Below, piece by piece: positions 38,778 through 44,562 of a stretch of DNA of 44,562 nt. The notes beneath the pieces were generated by a model that was not told where the DNA came from, made no database searches, and saw nothing but the letters and a program-made list of their open reading frames with translations. The translations under genes were made by a program, and so were the position numbers. Numbering within the stretch: the stretch's first letter is position 1; every line of letters starts with the position of its first letter. The DNA comes from an uncultured Planctomycetaceae bacterium (GTDB taxonomy: Bacteria > Planctomycetota > Planctomycetia > Planctomycetales > Planctomycetaceae). The DNA lies in NCBI GenBank assembly GCA_903858815.1, contig CAIOKE010000197.1, forward strand, positions 1-44,562. Reading direction: 5' to 3'.

Positions 38778-39773
38778 ATGCGTATCGCACTCGACGCGAT
38801 GGGCGGCGATTATGCTCCGGGACCAAACATTCTTGGGGCATTGGAAGCGGTTGAGCTGAACCCGGGACTGGAAGTTCTGTTGGTTGGTGACCGCGCGCGT
38901 CTGGAAGAAGAGCTGCAGCGGACCGGTCCATTGCCACCCGCAGTTCGCATCATTGAGGCGGACGGGTTTGTGGGCATGGATGAAAAGCCCACGACAGCAC
39001 TGCGTGAGAAGCCCAACTGTTCCATTGTGCGTTGTTGGCAGTTGATGGCTGAGGGTCTGGCTGATGCGGTGGTCAGTGCCGGTCACACTGGCGCGGTCGT
39101 CGCTGCTGGTCTCAGGACGCGGCTGTTTCTCAAGGGCGTCAAGCGTCCGGGAATCGCGGTGCGTCTGCCGACGTTGAAGGGTTCGTGCATCCTGATTGAC
39201 GTGGGTGCCAACCCTGCGGCTCGCCCCGAGCACCTTGCTCAGTACGCCGTGATGGGCCACGTGTATGCTCAGAAGATGCTGGGCGTGTCTGCTCCGCGTG
39301 TCGGCCTGATGAACATTGGCAGTGAAGAGGGTAAAGGCACGGATCTTTACCGTGAGACTCATACGCTGCTGCAGCAGTCTGTGATTCGTGATCACTACGT
39401 GGGCAACGTGGAAGGTCGCGATGTGTATCATGGCGACACGGATGTGATTGTCTGCGAAGGTTTTGTGGGCAATGTGATCCTGAAAGTCAGCGAGGGGATG
39501 GCCGAGTTTCTGCTGAAGACTGTCGGTCGCACTCTGTTGAAGCAGCTCAGCACTGAGCGTGAGACGGCTCAGGTGGCCCTTGATCAACTGACGGATCAGT
39601 TCCATTATCGCGAGTCCGGTGGGGCTCCTCTGTTGGGAATTGACGGCGTCTGCATTATCTGTCACGGTTCCAGTGATCATCGTTCCATTCGGAACGCATT
39701 GCGGATGGCGACGGAAATGTCCAGCCACAACATCAACGCACAGATCACCGAGCTGCTGGGTAGTGCCGGCTGA
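38778..39773 (+). CDS. plsX: Phosphate acyltransferase PlsX
   Basis: Makes acyl-phosphate from acyl-ACP, the first step of the PlsX/PlsY route to phosphatidic acid; a peripheral membrane enzyme. The 331-residue length fits. Seen: MRIALDAMGGDYAPGPNILG at the start, VVSAGHTGAVVAAGLRT, GSCILIDVGANPAARPEHLAQYA, GLMNIGSEEGKGTDL, DVIVCEGFVGNVILKVSEG and GVCIICHGSSDHRSIRNAL near the end, all typical of PlsX. It is co-transcribed with rpmF upstream (6-bp gap) and probably fabD downstream (44-bp gap). Confidence 0.97.
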   Translation: MRIALDAMGGDYAPGPNILGALEAVELNPGLEVLLVGDRARLEEELQRTGPLPPAVRIIEADGFVGMDEKPTTALREKPNCSIVRCWQLMAEGLADAVVSAGHTGAVVAAGLRTRLFLKGVKRPGIAVRLPTLKGSCILIDVGANPAARPEHLAQYAVMGHVYAQKMLGVSAPRVGLMNIGSEEGKGTDLYRETHTLLQQSVIRDHYVGNVEGRDVYHGDTDVIVCEGFVGNVILKVSEGMAEFLLKTVGRTLLKQLSTERETAQVALDQLTDQFHYRESGGAPLLGIDGVCIICHGSSDHRSIRNALRMATEMSSHNINAQITELLGSAG

Positions 39774-39817
39774 ATTCTGGTCTGTCGCGGCATCCGGCAT
39801 TCTGCAGGAGTCTCGTT

Positions 39818-40747
39818 ATGCCCAAAGTTGCCATTTTTTTCCCTGGCCAGGGAGCTCAGCACGTAGGCATGGGTCGGCGTCTGGCCGAATCATTCCCGGC
39901 GGCTCGCAGTCTGTACGACCGTGCTGCTCAGATCCTGGGATACGATCTGGCATCTCTGTGCTTCAACGGTCCGGCGGAGGAGCTGGATTCGACGGTCATC
40001 AGCCAGCCGGCGTTGTTCGTGACCAGCCTCGCTGCTCTGGAAAAACTGCGGGCAGAAACCCCGGACGTTGCATTGTCCTGTGAAGTCACTGCAGGGCTCA
40101 GTCTGGGCGAATACACATCGCTGGTGTTTTCCGGAGCGATGTCATTTGAGGATGGCCTGCGTGTGGTGAAGCGGCGTGGTGAATCGATGCAGGCGGCAGC
40201 CGACGCGACGCCGTCAGGGATGGTCAGCATTCTGCTGCTTGAGAAGTCGCAGGTGGAGCAGATCGTGGCCGAAGCTTCGGCTCATGGCATTCTGCAGATT
40301 GCCAACTTCCTGTGTCCGGGGAATCTGGTGGTGAGTGGTGAAATCGCGGCCTGTGAGCGAGCGGCCGAACTGGCAATTGCTGCTGGTGGACGGGCGATAC
40401 CGCTGGCCGTCGCCGGTGCCTTCCATACTCGGATTATGCACCCTGCTGACGAAGCGGTGGCGGAAGTACTGGCGACGGTCGAGCTGCGGTCGCCTGAAAT
40501 TCCCGTTATTTCCAACGTTGACGGCCGAATTCATTCGGATCCTGAAGAGATTCGGGACCTGTTGGTTCGGCAGGTCATCAGCCCGGTCCGCTGGGAAGAT
40601 TCTGTCAATCTGATGCTCAGTGAAGGCTGTGACGACTTCTATGAGGTTGGTCCGGGGAAGGTTCTGAAGGGGTTATTGAAGCGAATCAGTCGAAAATCCA
40701 ACTGCACAACCGTCAATGACTCGTTTGACGAGACGGGCGGAGTCTGA
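39818..40747 (+). CDS. fabD: Malonyl-CoA:ACP transacylase FabD
   Basis: Loads malonyl groups onto acyl carrier protein for fatty-acid synthesis. 309 residues, a normal length. Seen: IFFPGQGAQHVGMGRRL at the N-terminus, the nucleophile elbow GLSLGEY with the catalytic Ser, the active-site His in VAGAFHTRIM, and VGPGKVLKGLLKRI near the end. The elbow has Leu where most bacterial FabD enzymes have His (GHSLGEY); from memory, plant organellar enzymes also read GLSLGEY and share SFEDGL and the NFLCPGN-like stretch. AGGAG lies 9 nt before the ATG. fabG, acpP and fabF, often next in other bacteria, do not follow here. Confidence 0.95.
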   Translation: MPKVAIFFPGQGAQHVGMGRRLAESFPAARSLYDRAAQILGYDLASLCFNGPAEELDSTVISQPALFVTSLAALEKLRAETPDVALSCEVTAGLSLGEYTSLVFSGAMSFEDGLRVVKRRGESMQAAADATPSGMVSILLLEKSQVEQIVAEASAHGILQIANFLCPGNLVVSGEIAACERAAELAIAAGGRAIPLAVAGAFHTRIMHPADEAVAEVLATVELRSPEIPVISNVDGRIHSDPEEIRDLLVRQVISPVRWEDSVNLMLSEGCDDFYEVGPGKVLKGLLKRISRKSNCTTVNDSFDETGGV

Positions 40748-40769
40748 TTGGCGGGTTCCGGCCAGAACA

Positions 40770-40790
40770 GAGACTGTGTCTCAATTTGTT
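40770..40790 (+). terminator. Weak hairpin after fabD
   Basis: GAGAC-TGT-GTCTC (40770-40782) forms a 5-bp stem followed by AATTTGTT. It is a short, weak candidate for the end of the rpmF-plsX-fabD transcript. Confidence 0.35.
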
Positions 40791-41006
40791 TCCCTGAAAA
40801 ATCCGCGGGAAACCTGTCTGGAAAATGTCGAAAAGGATGCAATATAAAGTGCACAGCGGTGGCTGCGTTTGGCTCGGGGTGAATGCCGGTCGTTGTTCAC
40901 AGATGCAAATTCGCAGTGCAATCAGTTCTGTACTCAATGTCTGAATCAGGTCAACTGCTTCAGCCTCTCACTGATATTTGAACCAAGTCGACAAAGGGAT
41001 AGTTTC

Positions 41007-41315
41007 ATGGCACACGTTGTTGCTGAACCGTGTTTCAACTGCAAGTACACTGACTGCGTCGTCGTTTGCCCGGTGGAATGCTTCTACGAAGGTGAAGCGA
41101 TTCTTTTCATTCACCCGGAAGAGTGCATTGACTGCGAAGCGTGTGTTCCTGAGTGTCCGGTTGCGGCGATTTTCCACGCTGACAATCTGCCAGAGCAGTG
41201 GAAGGACTACACCGCATTGAACGCTGAGATGGCTCCGCTGTGCCCCGGCATTACGGAAAAGAAGACATCGATGGCCGAGTCTGCTGGCACGTGTGCGAGT
41301 CCTGCCAAGAGCTGA
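41007..41315 (+). CDS. fdxA: Seven-iron ferredoxin (FdxA / FdI type)
   Basis: Small electron carrier of 102 residues. The Cys pattern C9-xx-C12-x4-C17-x3-C21 and C40-xx-C43-xx-C46-x3-C50 matches Azotobacter ferredoxin I, which carries one [3Fe-4S] and one [4Fe-4S] cluster; segments [19 protein letters not shown] and [17 protein letters not shown] are close to that family. The ATG at 41007 ([12 protein letters not shown]) has AAGGGA about 8 nt upstream and is preferred to an in-frame extension from 40869. A TATAAA at about 40843 could be a -10 element, but its -35 partner is poor. A strong terminator follows at 41346. Confidence 0.94.
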   Translation: MAHVVAEPCFNCKYTDCVVVCPVECFYEGEAILFIHPEECIDCEACVPECPVAAIFHADNLPEQWKDYTALNAEMAPLCPGITEKKTSMAESAGTCASPAKS

Positions 41316-41345
41316 AGTCCGGCGTGTTGAAACTGAATCACTGGA

Positions 41346-41378
41346 AAGCTCTGGCAGACCGCCAGAGCTTCTTTTTTT
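41346..41378 (+). terminator. Intrinsic terminator between ferredoxin and the cysteine-cluster gene
   Basis: A perfect 10-bp stem AAGCTCTGGC (41346-41355) pairs with 41361-41370 around loop AGACC and is followed by CTTTTTTT. It ends only 9 bp before the next start codon, so the downstream gene has almost no room for a separate leader. Confidence 0.93.
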
Positions 41379-41387
41379 GGGTGGTGT

Positions 41388-42707
41388 ATGAGTCGCCTTT
41401 CAGTGCTGTTGCCGCAGCTGCAGAACTGGGGCTGTCATAACTGTGGTGGCTGTTGTCGCGAGCATCAGATCACGATTACGGACGCTGAGCATCAGCGTAT
41501 CGAGCGTCAGTGCTGGACAGTGGCTGACGGGGTACCTGCAGATCGTCCACTGATGGTCTCCAGCGCTGCTGGCTGGCGATTGAATCATCAGGACGATGGG
41601 GCCTGTGTGTTTCTGGATGCGGCGGGTTTGTGTCGGATTCATTCGAAGTACGGAGAGTCGGCGAAGCCTTTGGCCTGTCGCATGTATCCTTATGCGATTC
41701 ATCCGGCGGGATCAGGTCTGACGACCAGTCTGCGGTTCAGTTGTCCTTCTGTGGTGCAGAATCTGGGTGCACCTGTGGTGGCAGCGCGGGTGGCGGTGGA
41801 GGCGCTTGCGGCGGAGGCGGTGGCAGCGAAGCAGTCGGACGTTGCGTGTCCGGAGCTGCGAGCTGGAGTACCATTTGACTGGTCCCGATTGACTCGACTG
41901 CTGGCGTGGCTTGAGCGAGGGCTGGAGCAGTCCGGGTTACCATTTGTGCTGCGATTGCAGCGGTTACTGGGCCTGCTGGAGTTACTGGAGCTGGCGGGTA
42001 CGGAGACGGTCGCTGAGGATTCGCTGGGGCAATTGTTACCGGCATTGTATGCCGCGAGTGAGCGGGCGTATCCGGCGGTTGCTGTGTCGGCTGGTTCGGC
42101 CGGTGCTCAGCGTCCGCAGCGTCTGGCGCTGACGATGCTGCGTCAACTGGCAGCTCAGTTGCTGCGGCATGACACGGCTGCGATGGTGTCGTCTGGTCCT
42201 GTGCGGCGTCTGGGTTTGCTGTGTGATGGTTTGCGGATGACGCTGGGTTGGGGTTGGGTTCCTGAGCAGTCTGATCCGGAATCGGTGCGAGTGGCCTTTG
42301 TGGAGCGTGCGGGTTTGTCCGAGCGGCGGCGGCGGGTGCGATTTACGGAGCTGGAGAGTGTTTTGGGGGGTGGTCGGCCGGAGATTGACGAGCTGTTTCA
42401 CCGTTATTTTCATGTGAAGCTGCAGGGGCGAGCGTTTTGTGGGCCTGCGTTTTACGGGTATTCGGTGATTGACGGTCTGCGTTCGCTGGTGCTGATGTAC
42501 CCGGCTGTGCTGTGGGTTGCTCGGCTGCGGGCAGCGGCTGAGGGGCGAGGGTTGCTGGAGCTGCGGGACGTGCAGGCTGCGCTGGCGACTCTGGACCACA
42601 ATTTCGGGTATTCGCCGGTTCTGGCCCTCGCGGGTTCGCGGCGTCGCGTGCGGCAGCTGGCTCAGTTGCGGCAGATTGCTCCGCTGGTCGCGTGGTACGG
42701 CCGTTGA
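41388..42707 (+). CDS. YkgJ-family cysteine-cluster protein
   Basis: A 439-residue protein whose first 105 residues match the YkgJ / zinc- or iron-chelating cysteine-cluster family (PF03692): C16-xx-C19-xx-C22-C23, then C73-V-F-L, C82-R-I-H85 and KPLAC97RMYP. The eight-residue Cys/His set is probably a metal or Fe-S site. The C-terminal about 330 residues, rich in Leu, Ala and Arg, are not recognised and are probably helical. Base use is more G-rich and T-rich in the third position here than in the flanking genes. The start lies 9 bp after a terminator; GGGTGGTG directly upstream may serve as ribosome site. Function unknown. Confidence 0.85.
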   Translation: MSRLSVLLPQLQNWGCHNCGGCCREHQITITDAEHQRIERQCWTVADGVPADRPLMVSSAAGWRLNHQDDGACVFLDAAGLCRIHSKYGESAKPLACRMYPYAIHPAGSGLTTSLRFSCPSVVQNLGAPVVAARVAVEALAAEAVAAKQSDVACPELRAGVPFDWSRLTRLLAWLERGLEQSGLPFVLRLQRLLGLLELLELAGTETVAEDSLGQLLPALYAASERAYPAVAVSAGSAGAQRPQRLALTMLRQLAAQLLRHDTAAMVSSGPVRRLGLLCDGLRMTLGWGWVPEQSDPESVRVAFVERAGLSERRRRVRFTELESVLGGGRPEIDELFHRYFHVKLQGRAFCGPAFYGYSVIDGLRSLVLMYPAVLWVARLRAAAEGRGLLELRDVQAALATLDHNFGYSPVLALAGSRRRVRQLAQLRQIAPLVAWYGR

Positions 42708-42849
42708 TGCCGGAGTGGTTGAGAATGATTTGCGGTTTCAGGAGATTCAGAAAAATCGCTGTCGCTCGGAAACGGCGCGCTCTTTAGAATTCGGGGGGGA
42801 TTGGTTGATTGCCGATCCTGCCCACCCGCGTCATTCCTCGGAAATTGTC

Positions 42850-44109
42850 ATGCGCAGCGAATCAGAAGTTCTGTTCGAAGATAACCCGTTTTCCATTCCC
42901 GTGGCGGATCGCGTTCGTCGTTTGCCACCGTATCTGTTCGGGACGATCAATAAGCGAAAGTATCAGCTGCGTGTTGCCGGCGTGGACGTGATTGACCTTG
43001 GCATGGGCAATCCGACAGATCCACCGGATCAACAGATTGTGCAGAAGATCGAAGAGTCACTGGCGGATCCTCGCAATCACCGCTATTCCGTGTCCAACGG
43101 CATCGGCAACCTTCGCAAGGAAGTGGCAGCTCGGTATATGAAGCGGTATGGTGTCCGGCTGGATGCCAACGATGAAGTGCTGGCCTGCCTGGGTTCCAAG
43201 GAAGGCTTCAGCCACATGTGTCTGGCGATGATGGGTCCCGGGGATACGGCCATCGTCCCGGCTCCGTCATTCCCGATCCACGTCTATTCGGTCATGCTGG
43301 CTTCCGGCAATGTGATTGCGCTGGATGTTCGCGATCCGGAAAAGTTTCTGCGGAATATCGCATACACGTGCGAGCATCTGGTTCCGAAGCCCAAGCTGGT
43401 GGTGGTGAACTTCCCGCACAATCCATCGTCAACAGTGGTCGAGCAGGACTTCTTTGTTGAGCTGGTGCGACTGGCTAAGAAGCATCACTTTCTTGTGATC
43501 AGTGACTTCGCCTACGCCGACGTCTGTTTCGATGGCTACAAGGCTCCCAGTTTCCTTTCAACGCCGGGGGCACTGGACGTCGGTATTGAGCTGACTTCCA
43601 TGAGCAAAAGTTACAGCATGGCTGGGTGGCGAATCGGGTTCTGCTGTGGCAATCGCGAAATGGTGCGGGCGCTGGCCACCATCAAAGGCTACTACGATTA
43701 CGGCATCTTCCAGCCGATTCAGATTGCTGCGATTGTGGCGATGCGTCACTGTGATCACGCGATCGATGAGATGGCGACTGAGTATCAGTCGCGTCGCGAT
43801 GCGCTGTGTGATGGTCTGCGGCGTATCGGCTGGAACCCGATCGTACCGAAAGCCGGGATGTTTGTATGGACAGAGATTCCGGAACCGTGGCGGAAGATGG
43901 GTTCGATCGACTTTGCGATGAAGCTGTTGAACGAGGGTGGTGTGGCTGTCAGTCCGGGGCGCGGATTCGGGCCTGAGGGCGAGGGTTTCCTGCGACTGGC
44001 GATCGTGGAAAACAGCCAGCGACTGCGACAGGCCGTACGACAGATCGACCGATGTCTTTCCGTCGGCAGCTCGGACCGTGCCGAGACCACCTCCCCGGAT
44101 GCCGCGTGA
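42850..44109 (+). CDS. alaC: AlaC-like class I/II aminotransferase
   Basis: PLP-dependent fold-type I aminotransferase of 419 residues. It closely resembles E. coli AlaC (YfdZ), which makes alanine from pyruvate and glutamate: [107 protein letters not shown], and the lysine in [16 protein letters not shown]253, which forms the Schiff base. The related LL-diaminopimelate aminotransferase (DapL) is a possible alternative. The ATG at 42850 ([15 protein letters not shown]) is chosen on family length; the frame remains open upstream into the preceding gene. Shine-Dalgarno weak (GGAAA). No clear terminator; a repeat-rich gap follows. Confidence 0.9.
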   Translation: MRSESEVLFEDNPFSIPVADRVRRLPPYLFGTINKRKYQLRVAGVDVIDLGMGNPTDPPDQQIVQKIEESLADPRNHRYSVSNGIGNLRKEVAARYMKRYGVRLDANDEVLACLGSKEGFSHMCLAMMGPGDTAIVPAPSFPIHVYSVMLASGNVIALDVRDPEKFLRNIAYTCEHLVPKPKLVVVNFPHNPSSTVVEQDFFVELVRLAKKHHFLVISDFAYADVCFDGYKAPSFLSTPGALDVGIELTSMSKSYSMAGWRIGFCCGNREMVRALATIKGYYDYGIFQPIQIAAIVAMRHCDHAIDEMATEYQSRRDALCDGLRRIGWNPIVPKAGMFVWTEIPEPWRKMGSIDFAMKLLNEGGVAVSPGRGFGPEGEGFLRLAIVENSQRLRQAVRQIDRCLSVGSSDRAETTSPDAA

Positions 44110-44211
44110 ATAGTAACGCAGCGACACGGTCTTTGTGGGCTGCCTGCAGATTCGTGTCGCCCGAGGGGCAAGCCGGTTGCGTGGGAATTCCGGGCGCCGA
44201 AGGGCAAAAGG

Positions 44212-44315
44212 GTAGCCCGAGCATTCCTGCTTGGCGGGGGCAAAATGTAGCCCGAGCATTCCTGCTCGGCCCCATCCCTCAAAAAACACCGGGGATTTCA
44301 GGGGTGACGAGAAGT
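44212..44315. repeat. Composite dispersed hairpin repeat, copy 2
   Basis: Hairpin units start at 44212 (right arm TGCTTGG, one wobble) and 44247 (perfect CCGAGCA/TGCTCGG, loop TTCC), again 35 bp apart. The right flank GGCCCC-x-T-x-x-CT-x-CAAAAA-ACAC followed by TTTCAG resembles that of the copy at 3178-3263, so the two loci share an element of about 100 bp. Confidence 0.85.
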
Positions 44316-44322
44316 TTGTGCC

Positions 44323-44343
44323 CGGGCTGAAGCCCAGTCTACG
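44323..44343. repeat. Second dispersed repeat family, copy 3
   Basis: GGGCTGAAGCCCAGTCTACG is a palindrome-like core (GGGCT-GA-AGCCC) followed by AGTCTACG, where other copies have GAGGCTACGG. Confidence 0.7.
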
Positions 44344-44412
44344 ACTAGTGAGCACCAGATCGGGGATGAGCGGCCCGGCAGCAGCATTCAGGTTTGTGGG
44401 GGCCAAAGGCGG

Positions 44413-44435
44413 CCGGGCAGGAATGCCCGGGCTAC
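44413..44435. repeat. Inverted hairpin repeat with G-C stem variant
   Basis: CCGGGCA-GGAA-TGCCCGG followed by GCTAC; identical in stem and loop to the unit at 24008-24030 and the reverse complement of the main family with one compensated base pair. Confidence 0.85.
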
Positions 44436-44479
44436 GGTTGTGGGCGAACAACGATAACTGAACAGTGACAATCGACTTC

Positions 44480-44505
44480 GGCTCGGCAGGAGCCTCGCCC
44501 TCCCA
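44480..44505. repeat. Third dispersed repeat family, copy 2
   Basis: Reverse complement of the unit at 37861-37885 with one base changed: GGCTC-GGCAGGAGCCTC-GCCCTCCC. A second hairpin, ACCGAGC-ACCA-GCTCGGT, follows at 44527-44544. Confidence 0.75.
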
Positions 44506-44562
44506 CGGGGGCACTTCCCAGGGACCACCGAGCACCAGCTCGGTGACGCTGAATAAGAACAC

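Larger units (their letters stand above)
44110..44562. other. Terminal gap filled with dispersed repeats, no gene
   Basis: The last 453 bp hold at least six short repeats of three or four families: two hairpins in tandem (44212-44269), a GGGCTGAAGCCC unit (44323-44343), an inverted hairpin (44413-44435), a third-family unit (44480-44505) and an ACCGAGC/GCTCGGT hairpin (44527-44544). A long minus-strand open frame crosses the area and the alaC gene, but it is a translation of repeat DNA. Confidence 0.75.

Noticed and set aside
43558-44562. Long minus-strand open frame (334 codons) at the right end
   Set aside because: It is antisense to the aminotransferase gene and then runs through repeats (WEGEAPAEP-like peptides); no family features.

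Overview
The window looks like chromosomal DNA of a planctomycete, probably of the Planctomycetaceae group. The signs are a DUF1559 prepilin-like protein, a giant exported beta-helix protein with a LEPR-XLL type N-terminal motif (LEPLEERRLL), a Tat-exported Gfo/Idh/MocA oxidoreductase, and many short dispersed hairpin repeats in the gaps between genes. I cannot name the genus from the sequence alone. I saw no rRNA, tRNA, CRISPR array, transposase or phage gene.

Layout. Positions 1-2802 (minus strand) hold a partial ahcY (S-adenosylhomocysteinase) and typA/bipA. A gap rich in repeats follows, with a 38-residue zinc-ribbon microprotein on the minus strand (3588-3704). From 3982 nearly everything is on the plus strand: a Gfo/Idh/MocA oxidoreductase; a 3144-residue surface or secreted protein (beta-helix, FCCH-like, Ig/PKD-like and six Fn3-like modules, then a C-terminal hydrophobic segment with an Arg-rich tail); a serine beta-lactamase-like hydrolase; and a small lipoprotein.

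Positions 17709-36347 form the main system: a type II secretion / type IV pilus-like machine. The order is GspE-like ATPase, PilT-like ATPase, second GspE/PilB-like ATPase with a good MshEN (c-di-GMP type) N-terminus, PilC/GspF platform protein, then five prepilin-like proteins and a 1739-residue protein with a GspK/PilX-like N-terminus. A close match to the sigma-54 promoter consensus (22550-22564) separates the ATPase half from the platform/pseudopilin half. Most of the pseudopilins, and the DUF1559 protein that follows (36629-37771), carry D-x-[DN]-x-[DN] loops of calcium-binding type. The secretin, the assembly proteins (GspC/L/M or PilM-Q) and the prepilin peptidase are not in this window.

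Positions 38589-40747 hold rpmF-plsX-fabD (ribosomal protein L32 and early fatty-acid synthesis). A seven-iron type ferredoxin, a YkgJ-type cysteine-cluster protein and an AlaC-like aminotransferase follow. The window ends in another repeat-rich gap (44110-44562).

The points most worth a second look are: (1) the pseudopilus operon with three ATPases, a putative c-di-GMP input, a sigma-54 promoter and a giant GspK-like protein; (2) the shared calcium-loop motif; (3) a hairpin repeat family whose stem shows a compensatory base-pair change and which occurs as a composite element with a 35-bp period at both ends of the window; and (4) a 26-bp tandem repeat that grows out of one of these hairpins directly upstream of the first prepilin gene.
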